Assembly: GCA_963830385.1 (NCBI GenBank)
Contig: CAWHMD010000011.1
Coordinates: forward strand, 62,001 to 126,000
Length of the DNA: 64,000 nt
From: Bog-532 sp963830385
GTDB taxonomy: Bacteria; Actinomycetota; Actinomycetes; Streptosporangiales; Streptosporangiaceae
Reading direction: 5' to 3'
Below the pieces are notes generated by a model. It was not told the origin of the DNA and searched no databases. It saw nothing but the letters and a program-made list of their open reading frames with translations. Position 1 is the stretch's first letter. Each line of letters opens with the position of its first letter. The translations under genes and the position numbers were made by a program. Below, piece by piece: positions 16,144 through 25,600 of the stretch.

Positions 16144-17134
16144 CCAGCGTCGCGGTCCCGCCGACATCGCCATCGCGCGTCATCGCCGGCTGGGCGGCCG
16201 CCTGGCCGAGCACGTACCGGTCGAAGAACGCCAGCGTCACCCGGGCCACCAACTGCTCCACTGGGGCGGAGCCCTGGTACGGGGTCAGGTGGCTGGCGCC
16301 GAACAGGTCCAGGTAGTACCGGGCGCCGTCGTCGTCGGCACGGTAGAGCTGCAGGCTCAGCCACGGCGGGTTGATCGTGTCGGCGTCGCCCTGGACGAAC
16401 AGCGCCGGCGGGGCCGGGCCGGTGAAGTACCGGCCCGGCATCGGCCACTCCGCCCCGGAGAGCACCGCCATTGCCTTCAGCCGGCGATCCGTGCAGCAGG
16501 TGCTGGCCGCGAGGGCCACGACCGTGTCGCCGCCGTCGGACTGGCCCGCCGCCGCGACCTCATCCGGGTCCAGCCGGACCGGGAGTACGCGGTGCGGTTG
16601 CCCGCTGTTCGCCAGCAGCCCCGTCAGCACATATGACAGGTCGGCCGGCTGGTTCACCAGGTCCGGCTCGTAGGCGGCGGCGCCCGCCGCGCAGCTGGTG
16701 CGCGGGAAGTTAACGGCGGCGACCGCGTAGCCGGCGCTCGCCCAGGCCCGCAGCAGGCCGGCGTAGTCGTCGGCGCACTGCTGGAACCCGGGGGCGAACA
16801 GCAGCACCGGAAACGGCCCGGCCGAGACGCTGGCCTGCGGAAACCAGAGCTGGGTGACGAGTGCCCGCTGCCCCACGGACTCCCCGGCCGCCGTGCGGTG
16901 GGCCGGTTCGGTGAAGGTCAGCTGCCGTTCGGACACCGCGTAGTCGCCGTAACCGCCCACCGCGGTCCGGCTGGGCACCGGAGCTGGCGTGCTGGCCCGG
17001 GCCGTGGCCGTCGCCCCGGTCCCAGCCCCCGCCGAGGTGGCTGGCGTGCTTGGCCCCGCCGGCCGCCCGGGCGAGCGCGCGCACCCCGCCACCACCAGCG
17101 CGGCCAGCACCACGAGCCCGATCGCCGCTCTCAG
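16118..17134 (-). CDS. Secreted lipoprotein alpha/beta hydrolase
   Basis: The mature part is an alpha/beta hydrolase with PVLLFAPGFQQCADDYAGLL, nucleophile elbow EVAAAGQSDGGDTVVALAA, acid in FVQGDADTINPP and histidine in LFGASHLTPYQG. The N-terminus reads LRAAIGLVVLAALVVAGCAR, a lipoprotein signal with lipobox V-A-G-C, followed by a Ser/Thr/Pro/Ala linker. No ATG/GTG/TTG precedes the charged n-region in frame. A CTG at 17134 is preceded by GGAGGGGG at 7-base spacing and overlaps the methyltransferase stop as CTGA, so I take CTG as the start. In-frame GTGs further on would remove the arginine. The substrate is probably an ester; the family is PET-hydrolase or dienelactone-hydrolase like. Confidence 0.8.
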   Translation of the reverse strand: MRAAIGLVVLAALVVAGCARSPGRPAGPSTPATSAGAGTGATATARASTPAPVPSRTAVGGYGDYAVSERQLTFTEPAHRTAAGESVGQRALVTQLWFPQASVSAGPFPVLLFAPGFQQCADDYAGLLRAWASAGYAVAAVNFPRTSCAAGAAAYEPDLVNQPADLSYVLTGLLANSGQPHRVLPVRLDPDEVAAAGQSDGGDTVVALAASTCCTDRRLKAMAVLSGAEWPMPGRYFTGPAPPALFVQGDADTINPPWLSLQLYRADDDGARYYLDLFGASHLTPYQGSAPVEQLVARVTLAFFDRYVLGQAAAQPAMTRDGDVGGTATLVSGGHLPP

Positions 17135-17910
17135 AACTCGGCCCCCTCCGGCCGCTCCGCCCCCGCCGCCCCCGCCGCCCCCGCCGGCTCCTGCGGCCGC
17201 GTACCGCAGACGATGCCGGCCTCGGCGGCGACCGGCTCGAAGCTCACCCCGGTCAGCCCCGCATCGCGCAGCGCCTGCTGCCAGAACCCCGGCGGCACCG
17301 GGTGCTCGGTCCCGACGCCGAGGCCGAACCGGGCCAGGTTCTTCACGATGCGCCACCATCCGCCGATACCCTTGGCGGCCAGCGCGGCCACCTTCTGACG
17401 GAGGATGGCGCGGTCCCGGCGGCTTCCGCCGCGGCCGAACATCATGTCGGCGATGATCAGCCGGCCCCCCGGGCGCAGCCATTGCGCCGCCCGCGCGGCC
17501 AGCGCCCGCTTGTCCGCGTCGGCCAGGTGGTGCAGCGCGTAACTGGTCACGACCAGGTCGGCGCCGCCCGGCGGGAAACGGAAACCCATCAGGTCCACCT
17601 CGTGGGCCGACACGTTCACCAGCCCGGCATCGGCCGCCCGGGCCAGCAGGACCTTGGTCATCTCCGGTGAGATGTCGACGGCGGTCACCGACGCGACCAT
17701 CGGCGCCAGCGCCAGCGTCACGAACCCGGTACCTGCCCCGAGGTCCACACAGACGTCGGACGGCTGCGGCCGCGCGCAGGCCAGCAGGCGGTCGAGCACT
17801 TTCTCAAACGATTCGGCCGAGGTCACGTGCTCGTGCCACTGATCGGCGCGCTTGTCCCACATCCGGCTGAGCGTGCTCGACGACCTGTGACCTTGCGTTG
17901 ATGCTGGCAT
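17131..17910 (-). CDS. Class I SAM-dependent methyltransferase
   Basis: This protein of about 259 residues has motif I VCVDLGAGTGFVTLALAP, the acidic end of beta2 in SVTAVDISPEM, motif II LVVTSYALHHLADADKR and motif III WLRPGGRLIIADMMFG. These belong to the UbiE/Methyltransf_11 type. I choose ATG 17910 (MPASTQGHRSSS); the frame extends upstream to a TTG. The C-terminus is Ala/Gly/Pro rich. The stop overlaps the start of the lipoprotein hydrolase gene. The acceptor substrate is unknown. The IS element begins about 60 bases upstream and could affect its promoter. Confidence 0.88.
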   Translation of the reverse strand: MPASTQGHRSSSTLSRMWDKRADQWHEHVTSAESFEKVLDRLLACARPQPSDVCVDLGAGTGFVTLALAPMVASVTAVDISPEMTKVLLARAADAGLVNVSAHEVDLMGFRFPPGGADLVVTSYALHHLADADKRALAARAAQWLRPGGRLIIADMMFGRGGSRRDRAILRQKVAALAAKGIGGWWRIVKNLARFGLGVGTEHPVPPGFWQQALRDAGLTGVSFEPVAAEAGIVCGTRPQEPAGAAGAAGAERPEGAEF

Positions 17911-17972
17911 GTCGTCAAGCCTGACCGGCCAGCACCAGAGGAACGGCTCAGCCAAGGTTCAGGTGTTACTAA

Positions 17973-18026
17973 GTGAATGTTTGGTAAGCCGTGCGGCCGG
18001 AGGTCGTAGCGGTCCGGGGAAGGCCG
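17973..18026 (+). repeat. Left terminal inverted repeat of the IS
   Basis: These bases match the complement of 19708-19761 with a few mismatches and one gap. The first 28 positions differ at only one base. Confidence 0.85.
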
Positions 18027-18089
18027 ACGCGTATGCATGGCGGGATAGATAGCACAATGCGGCTAAGCGACCGGGGACCGGGGCGGCCC

Positions 18090-18827
18090 CTAATGAGGGG
18101 ATGTAACCGGAGGCGGTGCGATGACGATTTCGGTGCTCGGGTCGTAGGGGATTTCCGGGGTGCCGCAGACGATAATGTTGGCGCGTTCCCAGGTCCGCTG
18201 GGCGGTGTTGAAGGGTATTTCCTCGGCCATCCATCCGTCCTCGTCGATCGGCGTCCCATCAGCCGCGCTGTTGGCCAGGTCAGCCGCGGGGCGATTGGCT
18301 GCCCGGGCGGCGGCGCGCCGTCCTGCCTCCCTCTCGTCGGTTTGCACCCAGATCACAGTGTCGATCAGGTGCGTTACCTCCCGGCGCCCGGCACCGTCCC
18401 CTTCGATGATCAGCAGCGGGCAGCCTTCCGGGACCTCGATAGATCCTTCCCGGCCGTGCTCGTCCCATCGCGGCGGCCGGTAACTGACCGCCTGACCGTG
18501 GTGCACGGGCACCAGGATCCCGTCCATCAGCAGGTCGGCCCAGCCGAAGCGGGAGTGTTCCCAGGCGATGTCGTCGGTGTGGATGACAGCAGATCCGGGG
18601 ACAAGCTCGCTGATCCGGGCGGCCAGCGTGGTCTTGCCATTGTTGCTGCGCCCGTCTATGGCCAGCACGGCCGGGCGGCCAGAACCGCTGTGGTCCGGTC
18701 TGCACCTGGTCACCGCATTGACGACCGTGCTCAGCAACTCCACGCGCCACGGTCCGGCTTCGGGCTCTTCCGGGGCTAGCTGCAAAGCCATGTTCTCATC
18801 ATGCCGTGCCGCCGATGAGCGGGTCAT
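18090..18827 (-). CDS. P-loop kinase, uridine-kinase-like, IS passenger
   Basis: This 245-residue protein has the Walker A loop AIDGRSNNGKTTLAARI (K65), HTDDIAWE after strand 2, a P-P-R-W-D segment near 118, and LLIIEGDGAGRREV before a D-x-V-I-W-V-Q strand. This is the order seen in uridine kinase/phosphoribulokinase-like NMP kinases. The ATG at 18827 overlaps the transposase stop as ATGA, the usual sign of translational coupling. A later ATG (18791, MALQLAPEEPE) is the alternative. The stop is TAG 18092-18090. It sits wholly inside the IS ends. The phosphate acceptor is unknown; it might modify an antibiotic or nucleoside, but nothing in the sequence shows that. Confidence 0.85.
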   Translation of the reverse strand: MTRSSAARHDENMALQLAPEEPEAGPWRVELLSTVVNAVTRCRPDHSGSGRPAVLAIDGRSNNGKTTLAARISELVPGSAVIHTDDIAWEHSRFGWADLLMDGILVPVHHGQAVSYRPPRWDEHGREGSIEVPEGCPLLIIEGDGAGRREVTHLIDTVIWVQTDEREAGRRAAARAANRPAADLANSAADGTPIDEDGWMAEEIPFNTAQRTWERANIIVCGTPEIPYDPSTEIVIAPPPVTSPH

Positions 18828-19663
18828 GGCGTCTGGGCGGCGAGACGCTGGGTCATCAGAGCGATCATGGCCCACAAGACCATGGCTTCGTGGCTTTCGG
18901 GCAGGCGTTCGTAGTCGCGGGTGCAGCGGCGGTGCGTGCTGATCCAGGCCAGGGTGCGTTCGACCACCCAGCGGCGGGGCAGGATTTCGAAGGCGTGCGG
19001 GTCGCGTTTGCGGACGACTTCCAGCGTGATCTTCAAGCTGGCGGCCCAGCCCGCGAGCTTACCCGCATACCCGGCATCAGCCCAGGCCAGCCGGATCCGG
19101 GTGCAGCAGCGGGCCAGGTTCCACAGCAGCGGCCGGGCACCGTCGCGGTCCTGGACCGAGGCGGCCGTGATCACCACGGCCAGGACCAGCCCGATCGTGT
19201 CCACGGCGATGTGCCGCTTGCGGCCGTTGACTTTCTTGGCATTGTCCCAGCCCCGGCTGGCCTTGGGCACAGTGTCCGCGGCCCGCACGGACTGGGAGTC
19301 GATCACCGCCGCGGTGGGCCGCGGGTCGCGGCCGGCGGCGATCCGGGCCTGGTCGCGTAACCGGTCGTGCAGCCGGGCCAAGGTGCCGTCATCGCGCCAG
19401 GCGGCGAAGTAGCCGTAGACGGTACGCCAGGGCGGGAAGTCTGCAGGCAGGTACCGCCAGGCGCACCCGGTCCTGTTGAGGTACAAGATCGCGTTCACGA
19501 TCACCCGACGGGCGTGCACCAGCGGCCTGCCGCGTGGGCACGGGCCGGGCAGCAGCGGCTCGATCAGCGCCCATTCCGCATCGGACAGGTCTGAGGGATA
19601 CCGCCGGCCAGCCCGGGCTGGCCGCGTAGTGCGGGCACGCGCGAGCCCCGTCTTGTTCGTCAC
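18824..19663 (-). CDS. IS5 family transposase
   Basis: This 279-residue DDE transposase has an N-terminal helix-turn-helix type domain (YPSDLSDAEWALIEPLLPGP, GCAWRYLPADFPPW). Catalytic residues are D122 in AAVIDSQSVRA, D196 in LAWADAGYAGK and E235 in RWVVERTLAWISTHRR. Many IS427-group elements need a frameshift between two frames; here one continuous frame is seen. Nothing is truncated. It is transcribed inward from the right inverted repeat and followed without gap by the kinase gene. Confidence 0.95.
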   Translation of the reverse strand: MTNKTGLARARTTRPARAGRRYPSDLSDAEWALIEPLLPGPCPRGRPLVHARRVIVNAILYLNRTGCAWRYLPADFPPWRTVYGYFAAWRDDGTLARLHDRLRDQARIAAGRDPRPTAAVIDSQSVRAADTVPKASRGWDNAKKVNGRKRHIAVDTIGLVLAVVITAASVQDRDGARPLLWNLARCCTRIRLAWADAGYAGKLAGWAASLKITLEVVRKRDPHAFEILPRRWVVERTLAWISTHRRCTRDYERLPESHEAMVLWAMIALMTQRLAAQTP

Positions 19664-19707
19664 ACATCAGGATCATGGGGCCCACGCTTGGCATATCCAC
19701 GGACCGC

Positions 19708-19761
19708 CACGCCGCCCCAGCCGCCGCGACCTACCGGCCGCACGGCTTACCAAACACTCAC
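19708..19761 (-). repeat. Right terminal inverted repeat of the IS
   Basis: This is the complement of the left end, reading GTGAGTGTTTGGTAAGCC inward. It also provides the last five codons, including the TAA stop, of the flanking winged-helix gene. Confidence 0.85.
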
Positions 19762-20799
19762 TAAGCCTCCGGCGCTGGCACCGGTTTCCGTCCAGTTCAC
19801 CGCGATCCGCCGGCTCACCCCGGGCAGCGGCAGCGATTCCGCCTCCGCCCCGGCCGCGTCCCGCTCGGCCGCCGTCAGCGCCCGCCACGGCTGCACGGTG
19901 ACCACGTGGCCGGCCCGCCGCCAGGTCCCGGCGATCTCGCCTGCCACCAGCAACGCCCCCGGCCAGACCCGCGGCGTCCACAGCGCATCCCGCTGATCCT
20001 CGTCAGGGACCAGCAGCGCCCGATCGTCACCTTGCAGGAGGAAAAAGGCGTCACCGCTGGGGAGCAGCCGCGCGGCTGCGGGCACCTTCGGCCCGGCCCG
20101 GAAGGCCGCCTCATCCTCAGCCAGGATCCACCCCTCACCAACCGGGGTCTGGACCGGCACCAGCGACTCGCCCAGCCCGGCGAAGGCCGCGACCCCGGCC
20201 CGCGGCCCGATCCCCGCCCACTGCCCGAACCCCAGTGCCGTGGCCGGGCCATAGATGTGCAGGTAACGGCGCGCCAGCTCCGCCCGGGCATCCCCGGGGG
20301 AAGTCTCCGGGGGCGGCACTGTCCACACCACCGGCTGCCGCGCCCCCTCCCAGCGGATCAGCACGGTCCCGGTCGCGGCCGCGTACCGGAGGGCATTGTG
20401 GTGGACGCCGAGCGCCCGGCCCGCCTCCGCGTACGGCATCCGCGCGTCCCCCAGCGCCGCCCGCAGCCGCCCGGCCAGGTCCTCCGCCCGCTTCCGGCCC
20501 TTGGCGTCGTCGGGCAGCGTCCCCAGCGAGAACACCGCCAGGTCGCACGCCGCCACCACGAACACGTTGAACCGCGGGCCCCACAGCTGCACCAGCGCAG
20601 GATCTTCCCAGCTGGACGGCTCGCGGCCCGCCACCCGGGCGTGGATCGACAGCAGCGCGGCCCGCGGCATACTGTCCTGCAGCCCGGCCCAGGCCGCCCG
20701 GCGCAGCGAACCGGGCCCGGGTGCCAGCCGCTCGTCGAGTGCGCCCGCGTGCCGCCGGAACGCCAGGATCTGCTCCCGCGTCAGGTCCAGCCTCGTCAC
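19747..20799 (-). CDS. Winged helix DNA-binding domain protein (HTH_42/AlkZ-like), 3' end altered by IS
   Basis: This 350-residue protein is of the winged-helix HTH_42 superfamily that includes AlkZ/YcaQ-type DNA glycosylases. Typical stretches are RRAAWAGLQDSMPRAALLSI, LVQLWGPRFNVFVVAA, LARRYLHIYGPATALGFGQW and VWPGALLVAGEIAGTWRRAG. The GTG start is at 20799. Its last codons, for VSVW and TAA, lie inside the IS inverted repeat, so the natural C-terminus has been replaced. Without the IS the frame would read on for about 50 codons into the methyltransferase gene. The conserved core appears complete, so it may still work. The role is uncertain; a DNA repair or binding function is inferred from family. 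Confidence 0.85.
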   Translation of the reverse strand: MTRLDLTREQILAFRRHAGALDERLAPGPGSLRRAAWAGLQDSMPRAALLSIHARVAGREPSSWEDPALVQLWGPRFNVFVVAACDLAVFSLGTLPDDAKGRKRAEDLAGRLRAALGDARMPYAEAGRALGVHHNALRYAAATGTVLIRWEGARQPVVWTVPPPETSPGDARAELARRYLHIYGPATALGFGQWAGIGPRAGVAAFAGLGESLVPVQTPVGEGWILAEDEAAFRAGPKVPAAARLLPSGDAFFLLQGDDRALLVPDEDQRDALWTPRVWPGALLVAGEIAGTWRRAGHVVTVQPWRALTAAERDAAGAEAESLPLPGVSRRIAVNWTETGASAGGLVSVW

Positions 20800-20803
20800 C
20801 GCG

Positions 20804-21524
20804 TCAAACTACCTCGCCTTCGATCACCGCGGCCGCATCCGGCACCGTCCGCCCCGCGAACGCCGGACGCCCGCCGTACGGGTCCGCACCCGACCACAGC
20901 GTGGTCTTTACCTCCCGGCGGACCACCGGCAGCACCTCGGTCGCCAGCCGTTCCAGCATGTCGAGCTGCTGCTCGTGCGGGATCATGGTGGGCAGGCTGA
21001 ACGACTGCAGGTCGTGGCCGAACGCCTGGTGGAAGTACATGATCTTGTCGACGATCTGCTGCGGGCTGCCGACCAGGGCCGGGCCCTCGGCGATCGCGTG
21101 GTCGATGTCGCGGAACACCATCTCGTTGCCGGGCGTGTGATTGCCGGGCCGGTTGAAGAACGCCACCATCTGCTCGTAGACCGGCCCGTAGCGCTCCCGC
21201 GCCTGCTGGGTGGTGTCGGCCAGGAACAGGAAGCCCGAGCCGGCCGCCACGTAGCCGTAGCGCGGGTCGTGGCCGTGGCGCGCGTACTCGGCCCGGTAAT
21301 GGTCGATCAGCACCTGGTAGTTCGCGCGCGGCTGGATCGCGTTGGCGCTGAACAGCGGGTCGCCCCACGTCGCCGCCAGCTCGGCCGAGGTCAGCGTGGT
21401 GGCCGAGCCGCTCGGCCTGCCGGGCCGCGGCCACCGCCTGCTCGAGCCGGTCGGCGGTGCTGACCAGGCGGCCGGTCACCGGGTTCTCGATGTTCGGCAA
21501 AATGTCCAGCAGCTGGAACCTCAT
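20804..21524 (-). pseudogene. LLM oxidoreductase with internal deletion and frameshift
   Basis: The frame starts MRFQLLDILPNIENPVTGRL and reaches ARQAERLG, then shifts. The other frame resumes at SATTLTSAELAATWGDPLFS and continues LIDHYRAEYARHGHDPRYGY to the normal C-terminus. Full LLM monooxygenases of this type have about 130 more residues between these points, so a large internal piece, including much of the flavin site, is gone. The junction is near 21403-21415, where GGCTCGGC could have served as microhomology. It would make no complete enzyme. Confidence 0.82.
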
Positions 21525-21662
21525 GCAGTGATTGTCTATCTTTCCGGCCGAAATACTGAAAACGTCCCGGCGATGGGGGCGGCCGGCAACCTGGCGACCT
21601 GAACCTGGTCAAAACGCCGTAACTGGGGTAAGGGTCAGGCGGATGAATGCTGGGGAGGCCTG

Positions 21663-22595
21663 ATGAGCGAGGCACAGCAGTTGACACCGGCCGGGACGCT
21701 CGACTATGGCAGCGCCCGTCCAGCCGAGCTGAGCGCCCAGATTGGCATGGTGGCGCAGCGCCAGGAGGAACTGGCGCTGGTCGTGCAGCGGCTGAACGGC
21801 TCGGTAGCCGGCTTCGACCAGCTGCGGGCGTACGTCGAGCAGATGGGTGAAATCCTGGCCGACCTGGCCAGGGAAGTGACGGCTATCGACCCGGTGACCG
21901 TGCGGCGCCGCCTGGATGGCCTGGCCGAAACCATGGGTGAAGTCGACGTCCTGCGGGCCGAGGTCGCGGCCGTTGCGCAGGTTGGCGCCGAAGCGGCCGC
22001 GGCCCAGGCTCCCGGGACCGCTGCCCAGGCTCCCGGGACCGCGGCCCAGGCTCCCGGGACCGCGGCCCAGGCCCCCGGGGCCGCGGCCTGGCTGCCCGAC
22101 CTGGCCACTGGGGACGCTCGCTCGCGAGCCCTGCAGAATCTGGGCGCCTGGGTCGACGAGGTGCTGCGGGTGCGGCACCCGGAGATGTACGACCGGCTGG
22201 GCGCCTGCTGGTTCCTCCACCCGGACGTTCTGGATGAGATGACGGCGCTGCGGGCGGCCTGGTTCGCCGCCTACCGGGACCCGGCCGCACCGGCCACGGC
22301 CGCCATCGAGTGGCACGACCGGTGGCTGCCCGGCGCGATGCGCCGGTGCCGCACCGCGATCCGGAGGCGGGGCTGCAAGGGGCGGCACGAAAGGGAGCTG
22401 GCCGTCTCCGCCCCGCTGCTGGATCGCCAGGATTTCCGCAACTTCGTCCGGCTCAGTTCCGGGCCGGACGTGCTGGTACCGGAGGCGGCGGCCGTGGCCA
22501 GCCCGGCCGAGCCCCCGTGGGAGCCGGCGGCTGAACCGGCGGCTGGACCGCCCCCGCTGGGCCCGGGCGCTGTCCCTGACCCGCGGCCGGAGTGA
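21663..22595 (+). CDS. DUF4913 family protein with coiled coil and heptad repeats
   Basis: In this 310-residue protein, residues 25-110 form a likely coiled coil (QRQEELALVVQRLNGSVAGF). Then come four tandem A-A-Q-A-P-G-T units encoded by a 21-base repeat (about 22006-22082). The C-terminal domain reads AWVDEVLRVRHPEMYDRLGA, CWFLHPDVLDEMTALRAAWF and IEWHDRWLPGAMRRC. That W-x-H-P plus W-H-D-R-W-L-P pattern is DUF4913, often met in actinobacterial plasmids and integrative elements. The function is unknown. The ATG has GGGGAGG just upstream. No plasmid-transfer genes are adjacent. Confidence 0.8.
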   Translation: MSEAQQLTPAGTLDYGSARPAELSAQIGMVAQRQEELALVVQRLNGSVAGFDQLRAYVEQMGEILADLAREVTAIDPVTVRRRLDGLAETMGEVDVLRAEVAAVAQVGAEAAAAQAPGTAAQAPGTAAQAPGTAAQAPGAAAWLPDLATGDARSRALQNLGAWVDEVLRVRHPEMYDRLGACWFLHPDVLDEMTALRAAWFAAYRDPAAPATAAIEWHDRWLPGAMRRCRTAIRRRGCKGRHERELAVSAPLLDRQDFRNFVRLSSGPDVLVPEAAAVASPAEPPWEPAAEPAAGPPPLGPGAVPDPRPE

Positions 22596-22613
22596 CGGCG
22601 CGGCGGGCCCCGG

Positions 22614-25600
22614 TTACCGGGCCCCGGTGGTGGCGGTCTCGAACGACTTCCACATGGTGGCGTAACGGCCGCCCGCGGCCAGCAGCTGGTCGTGGCCGCC
22701 GGTCTCCACGATCTGGCCCCGGTCGAGCACCACGATCGTGTCGGCCGCCCGGGCCGTCTGCAGCCGGTGGGCGATGATGATCGTCGTCCGGCCGCGGGAG
22801 ACCTGCGCCATGGCCGCGTTGACCCGCGCTTCGGTCATCAGGTCGAGGCTGGAGGTGGCCTCGTCGAGCAGCAGGATGGCCGGGTCGACCAGCTGCGCCC
22901 GGGCCAGCGCGAGCAGCTGGCGCTGCCCGGCCGACAGTGACTTGCCCCGCTCGGCCAGCTGGTGCAGGTAGCCGCCGGGCAGCGCGGCCACGAACTCGTG
23001 CGCCCCGACCGCGTGGGCGGCCGCCTCCACCTCCGCATCGGAGGCGCCCGGCCGCCCGTAGGCGATGTTGTCCCGGACCGACCCGGTGAACAGGAAGCTC
23101 TCCTGCGGCACGTAACCGAGCTGAGCCCGGAAACCCTGAATATCCAGCCGCCGCACGTCGTTCCCGTCGACCGTCACCGTGCCCGAGCCCACGTCGTAGA
23201 ACCGGGCCAGCAGCTTAACCAGGGTCGACTTGCCCGCCCCGGTCTCACCGACCAGGGCCACGGTCGCCCCCGGCGCGATGTGCAGGTCGATGCCGCGCAG
23301 CGCCTCCGGCGGTTTGGCCAGGGCCGGGCCGCCGGGGGCGGGCAGCCGCGCGTCCTTGGGCCCGCGCCGGGCCTGGCCCGGCTGTTCCCGGGCCGGTTTG
23401 GGATAGGCGAAGTGGACCCCGGTGAAACGGACGTCGCCGGCCAGCCGGCCCAGCGGCAGCGGGTCCACGGGATTGGGCGTCAGCGTCGGCGTCCGCATCA
23501 GCTCGCCGATCCGGGCCACCGAGATCGTCGTCTGCTGCCAGGAGTCGAACACCTGCGACAGCTGCTGGATGGGGGTGAAGAACAGGTCGATGTAGAGCAC
23601 GAACGCGATCAGCGCGCCGGTCGTGAGCTGGCCCTGGTGAATCATGGCGGCGCCCACGCCGAGCACGATCACGCTGGCGATCCCGGACAGGAACTGCACC
23701 CAGGGGAAGTAGACGGCCACCAGCCGCTGGGCCGCCACCCGGGAGTCCAGGTAGGCGCGCCCGAGCCGGCGGAACCGGCGGTCGGTCAGGTCCTCGTGCA
23801 CGAACGCCTGCGACTCACGCACGCCCGACAGGCTCTCCTGGAAGTCGGCGTTGACGATCGCGATGCGGTCGCGGGCCTGATTGTAGAGCACCACCGCCCG
23901 GCGGCGGAAGGCGACCGTGGAGATCGCCAGCGGCACCGCCACGCTCAGCGTGCACAGCCCCAGCTCGAGGTTGATGGCCAGCAGGGCGGCGCCCACCCCG
24001 ACGAAGGTGACCAGCGACACCAGGGCCGACAGGGCGCCGTTCTCGATCAGCGACTCGAACTGGTCGACGTCGGTCGTCATGCGGGTCATGATCTTGCCCG
24101 CCATCTCGCTCTCGTAGTAGTCGAGCGACAACCGCTGCAGCTGAGCCCAGATCCGGATGCGCAGCGACAGCATGATCCGCTGGGCGGCCCGGCCGGTCAC
24201 GAACGTCTCGCCGATCTCGTCGGCCATGTCGGCCAGGGTCACCGCCAGGTAGATGCCGGAGGCCGCGAACAGCACCGATTCCGAGCCGGTGCGGACCCCG
24301 CCGTCGACGCCCCACTTGACCAGCAGCGGCCCCAGCAGCGCGGCCAGCGCGTCCAGCACCACCAGCACCAGGCCGGCCCCCAGCGGCCGCCGGAACTCCA
24401 GCAGCAGCCGCCGCAGGCTGAACCTCGGGTCCGGCCGCGACTCGGCCGGGAGGTCGATGCCGGCCACGTCGGTCACCGGCGGCAGCGCCGCCACCTGGGC
24501 CAGGAACTCCGGCGTGGGCGCCAGGTTGGCCCGCCAGTTGCTGCCGCCGCCCAGGCCCATGCCCAGGCTGGGGGCGCCGAACCCGCCCCATGCCGGAACC
24601 CGCTGCCCCCCAGCCCCGGCCCCGTTACTGGTGGCACTGCTGCCACCCTCGCCGCGGGCCCAGGCGTCCGCGGTGATGGTCCCGTCGCCGATCGCGGCCA
24701 GCGCCTCGATCCGGTCCCCGACCGCGGCCGCGGCCTGCTCCTCCAGGCCGGTGAGCAGGTTCCGGTACAGCTCGCTGCGCTCCATCAGCGCCTCGTGGGT
24801 GCCCTGGTCGGCCACCCGGCCGTGGTCCATGACCACGATCCGGTCGGCCAGGTGCAGCGTCGACCGGCGGTGGGCGATGAGGATGGCCGTCCGTCCCGCC
24901 ATCAATTCCCGCAGCGACCCGTGGATGGCCTCTTCCGTGGTGGCGTCGACCGCGCTGGTGGCGTCGTCGAGCACGAGGATGGCCGGGTCGTACAGCAGCG
25001 CCCGGGCCAGCGCGACCCGCTGCCGCTGGCCGCCCGACAGGCTGAGGCCGCGTTCCCCGACGGTGGTGTCGTAGCCGTGCGGGAGCTGCTCGATGAACTC
25101 GTGCGCGCCGGCCGCCCGGGCCGCCGCCTCGACCTCCTCGAAGGACGCGTCCGGCCGTGCGTAGGCGATGTTGTCGCGGACCGACTCCGAAAACAGGAAG
25201 CTGTCCTCGAACGCCATCCCGACCTGGCGGCGCAGCGAGGCCAGCGTCAGGTCGCGCACGTCGTGCCCGTCCACCAGCACCGCCCCGGCCTGCGGCTCGT
25301 GGAAGCGGGAGAGCAGCAGCGCCGCCGTCGACTTGCCGCAGCCGCTCGGCCCGATCAGCGCGACCCGCTCGCCCGCGCCCACGGCCAGCTCGAAACCGTC
25401 GAGAACGGGCTCGTCCTCGTCGTAGCCGAAGGAAACACCGGAAAAGGTGACCTCGCCCCGGGCCCGGCCCAGGTCCTGCGCGCCCGGGTGGTCGGCGATG
25501 GCCGGCGGCAGGTCCAGCAGCTGGAAGATGCGCTCCACCCCGGCCCGCGCCTGCTGGGCCACGGTGATGATGTTGGCCAGCCGCTGCGCGGGGGAGACCA

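Larger units (their letters stand above)
17973..19761. mobile_element. IS5-family insertion sequence with passenger kinase
   Basis: The 1,789-base element is bounded by imperfect inverted repeats of about 50 bases. The left end begins GTGAATGTTTGGTAAGCC and the right end, read inward, begins GTGAGTGTTTGGTAAGCC. Both continue GTGCGGCCGG and then stay similar for about 20 bases. TAA occurs on both sides (17970-17972 and 19762-19764), which fits the 3-base TNA target duplications of the IS427-type IS5 group. It carries two minus-strand genes: a transposase and, downstream, a P-loop kinase not needed for transposition. All parts look intact. Confidence 0.9.

Noticed and set aside
17960..17980. 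Longer target duplications (CTAA or ACTAA) at the IS ends
   Set aside because: They would make the two ends start at different positions; only TAA leaves matched GTGA ends.
17973..19761. Possibility that the kinase lies between two separate IS ends or nested elements
   Set aside because: No second pair of ends was found around 18790-18830; the transposase stop and kinase start overlap by ATGA.
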